Below are positions 20,404 to 28,219 of a stretch of DNA of 64,000 nucleotides, piece after piece (position 1 is the stretch's first letter; every line of letters begins with the position of its first letter). A program made the position numbers and the translations under genes. Below the pieces are notes generated by a model, which saw only the letters and a program-made list of their open reading frames with translations, did no database searches and had not been told where the DNA came from. Origin of the DNA: Acinetobacter pittii (GTDB lineage Bacteria; Pseudomonadota; Gammaproteobacteria; Pseudomonadales; Moraxellaceae); assembly GCF_034064985.1 (NCBI RefSeq), contig NZ_CP139249.1, positions 1,488,001 to 1,552,000 on the forward strand, read 5' to 3'.

Positions 20404-22098
20404 TTAGATATCCATGGTCTCATAGCTAGAAACAGATAAGCTGTGATAGGGGTTTGGCGTAGTTCCGATTTTACTTGGCATGCCTGTTGAGTCGCTTTCT
20501 TGCGCAAGTAAAGGCGTAAGTAGCTGTTTGAATGGCCAAGTCTTATTGTCAAAAAGATAGGTTTGAATTTGCGATTTTGTTTGTTCTGAAATGGGTTGGG
20601 TTTCTACAAAATCTTGAATAATGTCTTGAACCATCTCCCAAAAATCGCTTTCTGTAAGATCCGTATATTTCAAGATAGCTAAAGCAATCGGGTAGAGATT
20701 AATTTGAATCCCTAAGGTAATGAAGTAATTAAATAAGTCTTCGTTTTTAGTAAAGATAAGATTGTTCGGCGTGCTGGTATCGATGGTATAAATCGGAGGA
20801 GTAAAACCACTTTCTTCAATGGCTGTGGTACATATTCTTAAGGTATCGTGGTCACGCAAAATAAAGCATTTCAACTTATTATTTTCATAACACACCATGG
20901 TGTTTTGCCCGTGACATTCAGGCATGATGCCTTTCGACCAAAGCGTTAAGAATGTTTGAATAAAATGAACACTTAAGTCTTTTAGTAATGACCATTTGTC
21001 GCCTTCAACGCCTAAAGCTTCCCATGGGTCGACATAGGTACAGCTTAAAGCTGACATAGTGATTGGAGTGACATTTTTGTCTCGGCAAAAGTCCGGTAAA
21101 TGTCGGACTTGGCAACCAATCACCCCTAAATTTTTTACAATCGGCTCTTGTTTACCCAGCACCCACCAGTGGGTTTCATTGCTCAAAAAGAGGCGATTTT
21201 TTATTAAAGCAGTTTCATTAATGACGTCATTTAAAAAATCATAAGCCGTATGTCCATTCATTAAATAACGGCCTGGCATAGAACGGATTGCGCCTAATGT
21301 TTTGGCATTGGTTGATAGTTTTAAATGTAGAGTAGGGTTTGTGTTGTGAATCAGCGTTCTTAAAGAAGAAGTCGGTAAACCAATCGTGGTGACATGGTTT
21401 AGGTCAATACCTTCATACTTATTTTCTTTAAGCTTTAAATAGCGATGTTGCGTCTCTAACAAAGGCAGGGCTAAGTAGTCATCTGAAAGCTCAGCCATTT
21501 TGTCAGTAATAAGACTTTCCTCAACTTCTGATAACAGAAGCTCTTTGTGAGGAATCGACTCCATATTGTTGATCACATCATCCTTCTTAAATGCCCACCA
21601 ATACACCTCAATTTCTTTTTGAGTTGTGATTGGTGCAAGTTCACCTTTTGAGTGAGCGAACGGATGAAATGGACGGTCAGCTACCAGTGAGAGCAGTTCG
21701 CTAGTAACTAAAGGCGAAGAAAATGAAAGGGCTGACTGTAAAATTTGGGGAATTTTTTCAGCCGTTACTAAGTTGTCTAGCCAGTAATTAATCGCTTTTT
21801 GATGGTGTGGCGATGGCCACCAATTTGCTTGGGTTAAATAGTTAAAAACTTCAGAAATAGAAATTTTAGATGTCGTATTGCTCAACAGGTTATGAAGCAG
21901 AACTTCGGGATGAGTAACATAGAAAGGATTTACACCATCTACTTTTAAACAGTTGAAATAGAGTTCCAACTCATCATTGAGAGTAATTGCCAGATAAGGC
22001 TTTTTATAGGAAATATGATCTTTAAAATCTCCATAATTCTCCATGTAGAGTGCATCTATCGTTTTTTGTAGTTGTGCTGTGTAAATCCGATCTAACAT
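20404..22098 (-). CDS. sbnC: SbnC-like NIS siderophore synthetase
   Basis: A 564-residue IucA/IucC-type synthetase. Visible are the ATP-site elements TIGLPTSSLRTL and LKLSTNAKTLGAIRSM, and the C-terminal MPECHGQNTMVCYEN with LRDHDTLR, which match the FhuF-like half of the family. In staphyloferrin B assembly SbnC adds 2-oxoglutarate to the citryl-diamine intermediate. Position directly after sbnB and before sbnD matches that cluster. The ATG at 22098 is chosen; a 25-residue upstream extension would overlap the sbnB end. Placement as SbnC rather than another NIS type is by gene order. Confidence 0.82.
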   Translation of the reverse strand: MLDRIYTAQLQKTIDALYMENYGDFKDHISYKKPYLAITLNDELELYFNCLKVDGVNPFYVTHPEVLLHNLLSNTTSKISISEVFNYLTQANWWPSPHHQKAINYWLDNLVTAEKIPQILQSALSFSSPLVTSELLSLVADRPFHPFAHSKGELAPITTQKEIEVYWWAFKKDDVINNMESIPHKELLLSEVEESLITDKMAELSDDYLALPLLETQHRYLKLKENKYEGIDLNHVTTIGLPTSSLRTLIHNTNPTLHLKLSTNAKTLGAIRSMPGRYLMNGHTAYDFLNDVINETALIKNRLFLSNETHWWVLGKQEPIVKNLGVIGCQVRHLPDFCRDKNVTPITMSALSCTYVDPWEALGVEGDKWSLLKDLSVHFIQTFLTLWSKGIMPECHGQNTMVCYENNKLKCFILRDHDTLRICTTAIEESGFTPPIYTIDTSTPNNLIFTKNEDLFNYFITLGIQINLYPIALAILKYTDLTESDFWEMVQDIIQDFVETQPISEQTKSQIQTYLFDNKTWPFKQLLTPLLAQESDSTGMPSKIGTTPNPYHSLSVSSYETMDI

Positions 22099-22115
22099 TT
22101 TAGTTATTCCTATTC

Positions 22116-23129
22116 TTATAAAAGCGGTAGAACCGTGCCAACGTTTTGTTCTTGTGCAGCATTGAAGAACCATTTAGCGCAGACAATGTCATCAATCGCC
22201 ATGCCCATTGGGTTTAGCAAAATGATTTCATCTTCGTGTTCGCGGCCGTTTTTATGACCAATAATGATGTCGCCAAGTTCAGCATGTAGTTTTTCACGGC
22301 TGAATAAGCCATCTTCAACCAGTACGTTGATGACTTTCTTTTCTCGGTTTGATTGATCCCAGTCATCTACAATCACTTTGTCTACTTTTAAGAAGACTTC
22401 AGGCTCAATGTCCATAATTGAAATATTTGAAACAAAGCAGCCTTTTTTAAGCCACTCAAATGGAATGTAAGGTTTATCTGAAACTGTGCAGGTAATGAGG
22501 ACATCGGCTTGTTGAATCGCAGACTTAGCACTGTCATGAATTTCAATTTCTAAATGTGGATATTCTGATAAAAACAACGCTTTGAGTTTTTCAGCTGCTT
22601 CAGGGTTCACATCAAATAAATGGATTTTTTTCACTTGAGCGTATTGCTCAAGTACAGTTTTAATCTGCATTTGAGCAATTGGACCGCAGCCAATTACAGT
22701 AATGTCTGAAAAGTCTTTTTTTGCTAGATATTTAATTGAAACACCAGTAATTGCCGCAGTTCGCATGGCACTGATGAGACTGCCTTCCATCACTGCAACT
22801 GGATAATTTGTTTCTGAGTCATTTAAAACAATCAGTGCGCTGGCACGCGGAATATTGAATTTTTTAGGGTTATGTTGTCTTGAACCAATCCATTTGATTC
22901 CGGCAATCGGGTCGTTGCCGCCTAAATAACAAGGCATAGCGATAATACGGTCCGCAATATGGTCAGCACCTTGCCAGCGAAGATAAGGTTTTAAGGGTTG
23001 TACAAACTGCTTATTTGCATGCAGGGTTAAACCTTCAGTAATCGCTTCAATAAATGAATTACTATGATTTGCGCCAAGATTTAATAAATCTGATTGACTT
23101 AAATAGCGAAGGGTAGCCAAATTGCTCAT
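22116..23129 (-). CDS. sbnB: SbnB-like N-(1-amino-1-carboxyethyl)glutamate dehydrogenase
   Basis: A 337-residue ornithine cyclodeaminase/mu-crystallin fold protein. It shares long identical stretches with staphylococcal SbnB as I recall it: FVQPLKPYLR, HIADRIIAMP, GIKWIGS, SNISIMD, NREKK and DEIILLNPMGMAI. The Rossmann site is VIGCGPIAQMQ. SbnB oxidatively hydrolyses N-(1-amino-1-carboxyethyl)-L-glutamate with NAD to release L-2,3-diaminopropionate and 2-oxoglutarate, both building blocks of staphyloferrin B. It follows sbnA by 21 bases and precedes sbnC by 17. Confidence 0.92.
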   Translation of the reverse strand: MSNLATLRYLSQSDLLNLGANHSNSFIEAITEGLTLHANKQFVQPLKPYLRWQGADHIADRIIAMPCYLGGNDPIAGIKWIGSRQHNPKKFNIPRASALIVLNDSETNYPVAVMEGSLISAMRTAAITGVSIKYLAKKDFSDITVIGCGPIAQMQIKTVLEQYAQVKKIHLFDVNPEAAEKLKALFLSEYPHLEIEIHDSAKSAIQQADVLITCTVSDKPYIPFEWLKKGCFVSNISIMDIEPEVFLKVDKVIVDDWDQSNREKKVINVLVEDGLFSREKLHAELGDIIIGHKNGREHEDEIILLNPMGMAIDDIVCAKWFFNAAQEQNVGTVLPLL

Positions 23130-23150
23130 GAATATTTCCTAAGGAGAAGG

Positions 23151-24155
23151 TTAAACAACATTTTGTAAAGTAAGGTTTTCTTGGCGTCGTACGTTTCGAT
23201 TGAAGTGGCGCTTCTTGATCATTTCGAACCATTCATCTTCATAAACCAGATCGAGATAACGGTCACCGCGATCGGGCAGCAACGTTAAGACGCACGATCC
23301 ATCAGGAATGGTTGGAATCAGTTTTTTGATGGCTGAAATTGACGAGCCGCTCGAACCGCCTGCAAAAATTCCTTCATATTCAAGAAGCTCTCTGCAACCG
23401 AGTGCCGACTCATAGTCATCTACATAAATGACATCATCAATTTCATCGGGGGAGAGTAGTGGTGGGACAGTACTTGCACCAATACCAGGAATTTCGCGTG
23501 GACCAGATGTGCCACCGAACAACACAGAGCCGACGATATCGACTGCGATCACTTTTAATTCTGGAAATCTTTCTTTAAGGCGACGAGATACGCCCATAAT
23601 CGTGCCTGAGGTGCTCGCCCCAATCACGAGGTAATCAATTTTGCGGTCAATTTGATTTAGGATTTCTTCTGCTTCTCCAAAATAATGGCTTTTCCAGTTG
23701 TTTGGATTTGCATACTGATTAATCCAGACAGCATTCGGCAGTTGTTGGCAGAGTCGTTTTACAGTGTCAATTCTGGTTTTTAAGTAACCGCCGTTTTGGT
23801 CTTTTTCAGAGACCATTTCGATATTGGCCTTGTAGAGCTTCAACATTTGTAAGTTTGCTGAGGCAATTTTCGGGTCAATAACCGCAGTAAATTTTAATCC
23901 ATAGATTTTGCATGCCATTGCAAGCGCAATAGCTAAGTTCCCTGATGAACTTTCAACAATATGACTATCTTTATTAATCACTCCAGATTTCAGGCCTTCC
24001 TGTAGCATGAATAATGCCGGACGGTCTTTAATACTTCCTCCTGGGTTTAACAATTCCATTTTCGCAATCACTGAGATCGATTGATGCGTGAATAGCCTTG
24101 ATAATTGTAGTAGTGGCGTTTTACCTATGCAGTCGAGAATATTTTCATGGATCAT
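23151..24155 (-). CDS. sbnA: SbnA-like 2,3-diaminopropionate biosynthesis synthase (PLP)
   Basis: A 334-residue cysteine-synthase-fold PLP enzyme. PLP is held by the Lys in NPGGSIKDRPA; ESSSGNLAIALA and GASTSGTIMG contact substrate and phosphate. Stretches typical of SbnA rather than CysK are WINQYANPNNWKSHY, PGIGAS, DDYESALGCRELLEYEGIFAGGSSGS and LPDRGDRYLDLVYEDEW. SbnA joins O-phospho-L-serine and L-glutamate to form the SbnB substrate. It is the first gene of the operon, preceded by a Fur-like box 34 bases before the start. Confidence 0.93.
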   Translation of the reverse strand: MIHENILDCIGKTPLLQLSRLFTHQSISVIAKMELLNPGGSIKDRPALFMLQEGLKSGVINKDSHIVESSSGNLAIALAMACKIYGLKFTAVIDPKIASANLQMLKLYKANIEMVSEKDQNGGYLKTRIDTVKRLCQQLPNAVWINQYANPNNWKSHYFGEAEEILNQIDRKIDYLVIGASTSGTIMGVSRRLKERFPELKVIAVDIVGSVLFGGTSGPREIPGIGASTVPPLLSPDEIDDVIYVDDYESALGCRELLEYEGIFAGGSSGSSISAIKKLIPTIPDGSCVLTLLPDRGDRYLDLVYEDEWFEMIKKRHFNRNVRRQENLTLQNVV

Positions 24156-24189
24156 GGTAGATCTTCTCAGGTTTTTATGTGGTGTGAAT

Positions 24190-24208
24190 GATAATGATTA
24201 TTAATTAA
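24190..24208. promoter_or_regulatory. Fur box of the sbn-like operon
   Basis: The first 12 bases, GATAATGATTAT, match the Fur consensus perfectly and the whole 19-mer matches 14 positions. It lies upstream of sbnA in AT-rich DNA where the promoter must be. I could not choose the promoter hexamers with confidence. Confidence 0.65.
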
Positions 24209-24781
24209 ATTATTATTACCATTTGTGCCATGATTGTTGCGGTTTGTAACTCAAAAAAGGAGGGACTTAGAGGATTTTTCACTAATTTTTTTTATCTAAT
24301 TATTTGAATCGTAATATTTAAGTTTTACAAAAGGATTAATAAATAAATCTTTTTAAATATAATGACATAGGCAATAAATTACTTTTAATCTAAAAAAATT
24401 AATTTAATTAAGACAGATGCAAGAAATTCTTTTGAAGAAATAAAATGAAATTTATGAACTCACCCGCGTAATTGATGCATCACTATTCTGTAGTAAGCAT
24501 GGGTAGATTTAAGGCTTAAAGAAGAGATAAGTATTTAAAGACTGACTTAAGATGCTTTGAATAATGAACTGAAATTAATCAAGTGGCAGTTATTGATATG
24601 AAAATGTCTGAAAATGATATGTTTAGATAGATATGATCATTTTCATAAGCGCTATATTTTCAATGGATCAGTTGAGTCCAGAAAGTATAGTAATGCGTGT
24701 TTCGCATTTTGTCTTATGGGTCTTTCAAGCTGTCTTTGTCATAAAAGACAGCTTTTTTTATGCTGATTTGACCCAGATAGT
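24209..24781 (+). ncRNA. Gene-free 570-bp region ending in an orphan plus-strand terminator: possible small RNA
   Basis: The genes on both sides (sbnA operon, nasS) are on the minus strand, yet a strong intrinsic terminator oriented for the plus strand lies at 24727-24759 with no plus-strand gene before it. I see no credible ribosome site or conserved frame. A small RNA starting somewhere between about 24590 and 24650 is the simplest reading. No promoter stands out and I recognise no known RNA family. Confidence 0.3.
24727..24759 (+). terminator. Rho-independent terminator, plus strand, no obvious gene
   Basis: An 11-bp perfect stem AAGCTGTCTTT with its complement, a 6-base loop and a run of T follow on the plus strand only; the other strand lacks a U tract. 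It therefore does not belong to nasS, which ends nearby on the minus strand. Confidence 0.65.
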
Positions 24782-25804
24782 TTATGAAGTATATCGCTGT
24801 TTGGCTTGTTTATAAGCCTCAAGATGAATACATTGAGCTCCCAAACTGGTGATTTGTGCTTGCTCGATTTGAAGTTCATCCCATTTTTGCATTTGTTCGA
24901 GCAGCCAATAAAAGTCTTCTACTTTTGGAAGTGCACTTTCTTTTACTAAATGACGGACAATATCCTGAATCATAAAATATTTATCGACATGCACTTCTTC
25001 TGAGCAATGAAAACGAACGATTCCAGACTCAACTAATAATTTTAGAATTGGAGCAAAGTCCTGTAACTCGCTCAACTCTTGTTGGGCTTTCATGATTGCG
25101 GCGGTGAGTGCGACGAGCGTTTGTGGATGCTGCTCCGCCCATTCTTGCGTTACGGCTAAAACCTTGTCAGCGATAGACGGAATAACGTTTTGGCTTGAGC
25201 AAATTATTTTACTTAAACCAAGAAGCTCACCTTGGGTATTCCAAGGTTCGCCTACACAAAAACCATCAATCACATGTTTATCCAGTGCTTCGACCATATA
25301 AGGTGGCGGTAATGTTTTGAGCTGAATAGATTGAGCAAGTTCAGGGTTTGCTAAAGCGAGCCACTCTCTTAAACAGTAATGGTGAATAGAATGCTTAAAC
25401 ACATGCGCCAACGAAATGGAGTGGCCTTGTCCAAGATAACTTGCCACTTTTCGTGCCGTTACTTGTGCGGTGTCATTTTCTTGAATTGCAAGTTGATGAG
25501 TAAGTTTTTGACTTAAGCTAATAAAAGCACGATTTTCACTTAAAACCAGCGATGTTTGTAACGGTGTACCAATTTGATCTGCGCCTACAGCCGCCGCAGG
25601 TAACATTGCAGATAAACAATGCGCTGCATCTAATAGACCAAAAGCAAGACGGTCGCGCAGACTCGCCCACGATGCTTCTTTAACTAAAGTAACTTCTAAA
25701 CCTTCTTCTTCAAAGAAACCTCTTTGTTTTGCCCAAAGCAACGCAAGACAATCAAGCAAAGGAATATAGCCGAGTTGTAATTGAGTCTTTTCTAATCTGC
25801 TCAT
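24782..25804 (-). CDS. nasS: NasS-like nitrate/nitrite sensor (NrtA/CmpA-type binding protein)
   Basis: A 340-residue periplasmic-binding-protein fold of the NrtA/CmpA group without a signal peptide, so it stays in the cytosol. It opens LQLGYIPLLDCLALLWAKQRGFFEEEGL and has GFCVGEPWNTQGE in the second lobe. In NasS-NasT systems NasS sequesters the ANTAR protein NasT and releases it when nitrate or nitrite binds. The start codon directly follows the stop of nasT, so the two are co-translated, and the nitrate genes follow divergently. The assignment rests on the pairing as well as the fold. Confidence 0.85.
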   Translation of the reverse strand: MSRLEKTQLQLGYIPLLDCLALLWAKQRGFFEEEGLEVTLVKEASWASLRDRLAFGLLDAAHCLSAMLPAAAVGADQIGTPLQTSLVLSENRAFISLSQKLTHQLAIQENDTAQVTARKVASYLGQGHSISLAHVFKHSIHHYCLREWLALANPELAQSIQLKTLPPPYMVEALDKHVIDGFCVGEPWNTQGELLGLSKIICSSQNVIPSIADKVLAVTQEWAEQHPQTLVALTAAIMKAQQELSELQDFAPILKLLVESGIVRFHCSEEVHVDKYFMIQDIVRHLVKESALPKVEDFYWLLEQMQKWDELQIEQAQITSLGAQCIHLEAYKQAKQRYTS

Positions 25805-26395
25805 TTATTCATCCTTTAATTGATTGCCAAGTAATTTTTGAGCGTCAAGTAAACGCCGTGCCATTTCTCCAATTGTAATGCGGTGGCTCATCGCATTTTT
25901 TCTAAGAAGTTGAAATGCAGTTTCTTCAGGTAAGCCATGCAGTTGCATAAGTAGCACTTTGGCCTTTTCAACATCCTTACGGTCAGCAAGTTTGGTTTGA
26001 GCTTCTTTTAAATCACCTTCGAGTTTTTTGTGCTTTTTATATTGCTCAATTGAGATTTCTAAAATGGTATGTAAGCGAGAAGGGTCGATGCCATCGACAA
26101 TATACGCAGTTACTCCCGCATCGATGGCTTGTTTAATGGTGTCTTTATCGGAATTTTTGGTAAATAGAACTGTAGGCAGGTCATAGCTACTGACACAGCT
26201 TTCAATAATGTCACGATGGGGATGATCCATATCAAGCAAGATGACATCAGCTTGCAAATGTTCCAGACGGAAAATATTCAAATGATCCAAAGTAAGGCAT
26301 GCAACTACTTCAAAATCATTTTCAAGCAAACTTTTTCTTATATAGTCGGCTCGCGCATGATCATCATCAATAAGGGCTATTTTGAGTTTTGGCAT
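25805..26395 (-). CDS. nasT: NasT-like ANTAR antiterminator
   Basis: A 196-residue protein: a receiver-like domain (about 1-120; VILLDMDHP around the usual phosphoacceptor), a coiled-coil linker, and a C-terminal ANTAR RNA-binding domain (about 135-190; KAKVLLMQLHGLPEETAFQLLRK, SHRITIGEMARRLLDA). ANTAR proteins bind paired hexaloop hairpins in leader RNA and prevent termination. The likely target is the leader of the divergent nasA operon, which has such a hairpin at 26770-26787. NasS, encoded next, should hold it inactive without nitrate. Confidence 0.88.
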   Translation of the reverse strand: MPKLKIALIDDDHARADYIRKSLLENDFEVVACLTLDHLNIFRLEHLQADVILLDMDHPHRDIIESCVSSYDLPTVLFTKNSDKDTIKQAIDAGVTAYIVDGIDPSRLHTILEISIEQYKKHKKLEGDLKEAQTKLADRKDVEKAKVLLMQLHGLPEETAFQLLRKNAMSHRITIGEMARRLLDAQKLLGNQLKDE

Positions 26396-26533
26396 AAGTT
26401 CAGAAAATCAGGCTAAGAAAATGCGCCAATTCGACGCGTTTTTGTTATCAATTATTTAAGCAAGATTAATGCCATAGCAAACTAAAGAAAAAATCGAGCT
26501 TTATCGCTAAATTAGCATGCTTAATGACGCTAC

Positions 26534-26550
26534 TGATCAATCTTGGTGCA
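26534..26550 (+). promoter_or_regulatory. Candidate NtrC enhancer site of nasA
   Basis: TGATCAATCTTGGTGCA agrees at 13 of 17 positions with the NtrC palindrome TGCACCATATTGGTGCA, with one half perfect. It lies about 165 bases before the sigma-54 promoter, a normal enhancer distance. Confidence 0.55.
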
Positions 26551-26713
26551 AAAATGCGATTCATTTTGTAGCAGAGCGTATTTTTACCTGAACCCTATAA
26601 GTGTGCAAGGCTAGAGTAGTTCAAGAGGTGAGAGTGATCATTTTTATTTTTTTAAAAATTTTATCTATATGAAAAATAATAATAAAAAAATATTAATTTA
26701 ATTTTTTAGAAAG

Positions 26714-26730
26714 CTGGCATACAAAATGCT
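26714..26730 (+). promoter_or_regulatory. Sigma-54 promoter of the nasA operon
   Basis: CTGGCATACAAAATGCT has the invariant GG-N10-GC spacing of sigma-54 promoters with TGGCA at -24 and TGC at -12. Transcription should start near 26741, just before the first leader hairpin and about 110 bases before the nasA start. Confidence 0.65.
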
Positions 26731-26742
26731 TATTCAATAACA

Positions 26743-26787
26743 GGTCGAAGACGACCATGAGTTTTAAAGACGGCCAATGATGTCCGT
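26743..26787 (+). promoter_or_regulatory. Candidate ANTAR leader (two hairpins) for NasT
   Basis: The second hairpin (26770-26787) has a 6-bp stem with one mismatch and the loop AATGAT, which has the A at position 1 and G at position 4 that ANTAR domains require. The first (26743-26756, GGTCG with CGACC) lies 13 bases upstream but its loop fits poorly. I found no terminator with a U tract before the nasA start, so the mechanism after NasT binding is unclear. Confidence 0.5.
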
Positions 26788-26851
26788 TCTGATCGAGTTT
26801 GTGAATACCTTGGTGTGCACAAAGAAGTTACGTTCAGTCGGAGTGAAGGCA

Positions 26852-28192
26852 ATGTCTTTGAATTTGTCAGCCACAAAAGCAACATCTATTAAGCTGTTTA
26901 ATTTTACAGTTCCAGCGATGCGGGCCTTCCACATGAGTTGGCTCGCTTTTTTTGCTTGCTTTTTTGCGTGGTTTGCCTGTGCACCTCTCATGCCTGTCAT
27001 TGCAGGTGAGTTCCATTTAACAAAAGATCAAATTGCTAACATTAGTATTGCAGCCGTTGCTGTCACGATTGTCGTACGTTTGGTTGTGGGACCTTTGTGT
27101 GACAAATATGGTCCACGTAAAGCATACATCACACTTTTACTTGTCGGCAGTATTCCTGTCATTGGAATCACTGCGGTTAGAAGTTACGAATCCTTTCTCT
27201 TTTTCCGCTTTTTGATTGGTGCTATTGGCGCAAGCTTTGTCATCACTCAATATCACACCAGCGTCATGTTTGCGCCAAATGTAGTGGGCACAGCCAATGC
27301 AACCGCCGTAGGTTGGGGTAATGCCGGCGGTGGGACAACACAAGCAGTCATGCCTTTGATTCTCTCTGCAATTGTGATGTTTGGCGTTGAGCAATCTATG
27401 GGCTGGCGTATCGCACTTTTAATGCCCGGCGTAATGATGCTTGTGGTGGCATTCATGTACTGGAAATTTACCCAAGACTGCCCACAAGGCAACTTTGATG
27501 AGCTGCGCGCTCAAGGCATCGCAACCGATAGCGGTAAAAAAGGCGGCTGGGCTGTAATGAAACAAGCAGCTGGCAATTACCGTGTCTGGATTTTATTTGG
27601 TACATACGGCGCATGTTTTGGTGTTGAGATTTTTATGCACAACATTTTGGCCATGTACTACGTCGAAAAATTTCACTTTGGCTTAAAAGAGGCAGGCTTA
27701 ACTGCCGGAATTTTAGGACTACTTGCCATATTTGCTCGCTCTTTAGGAGGTTTTCTTTCTGACAAAGTAGCAATCAAAAAAGGCTTGGATGGCCGTACAA
27801 AACTACTCTTTGTCATGATTTTAGGCGAAGGGCTATTCCTGATTTTATTTTCACAAATGAATGTCGCGCACTTAGCCATCATGAGCATGGTGGTCTTTGC
27901 ACTCTTCATCAACATGGCATGCGGTGCGACCTATGCCATGGTTCCATTTATCGACCGCGAAGCACTGGGCGGTGTATCTGGCATTATCGGTGCCGGAGGC
28001 AATGCAGGCGCGGTCGTTGCAGGTTTTTTATTAAAAGGTATGACAGATATTCAATCTTGCCTGATGGCATTAGGTGGATTTGTCATTGTCGCTGGATGCT
28101 TCGTGATGTTGATTCGCTTCTCGGTAGAGCACAAGGCAAAAGAACAACGTCTATTTGAGCAAGCTATTTTAGATCGCAATAACGCAGCTTAA
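26852..28192 (+). CDS. nasA: Nitrate/nitrite MFS transporter (NarK/NasA type)
   Basis: A 446-residue inner-membrane transporter with 12 predicted segments. It has the nitrate-porter features FFAWFACAPLMPVI in segment 1, the loop GPLCDKYGPRKAYI, and the two nitrate signatures GWGNAGGGTTQAVMP and GGVSGIIGAGGNAGAVV. The family imports nitrate, sometimes with nitrite exchange. The ATG at 26852 has GTGAAGG upstream and agrees with the family N terminus; the longer frame from 26777 would run through the leader hairpin. It heads the assimilatory operon, with nirB 27 bases downstream. Confidence 0.92.
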   Translation: MSLNLSATKATSIKLFNFTVPAMRAFHMSWLAFFACFFAWFACAPLMPVIAGEFHLTKDQIANISIAAVAVTIVVRLVVGPLCDKYGPRKAYITLLLVGSIPVIGITAVRSYESFLFFRFLIGAIGASFVITQYHTSVMFAPNVVGTANATAVGWGNAGGGTTQAVMPLILSAIVMFGVEQSMGWRIALLMPGVMMLVVAFMYWKFTQDCPQGNFDELRAQGIATDSGKKGGWAVMKQAAGNYRVWILFGTYGACFGVEIFMHNILAMYYVEKFHFGLKEAGLTAGILGLLAIFARSLGGFLSDKVAIKKGLDGRTKLLFVMILGEGLFLILFSQMNVAHLAIMSMVVFALFINMACGATYAMVPFIDREALGGVSGIIGAGGNAGAVVAGFLLKGMTDIQSCLMALGGFVIVAGCFVMLIRFSVEHKAKEQRLFEQAILDRNNAA

Positions 28193-28219
28193 AAGCAACG
28201 TGATTTGAGGAGAAACACT

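Noticed and set aside
24190..24781. Fur-like sites near 24630
   Set aside because: A partial ATGATCAT palindrome is present, but agreement with the consensus is too low to list.
24633..24815. Plus-strand open frame across the orphan terminator
   Set aside because: It runs through the terminator stem and has no ribosome site.
26777..26851. 25-codon N-terminal extension of the nitrate transporter
   Set aside because: It overlaps the leader hairpin, and the family N terminus begins at the ATG at 26852.
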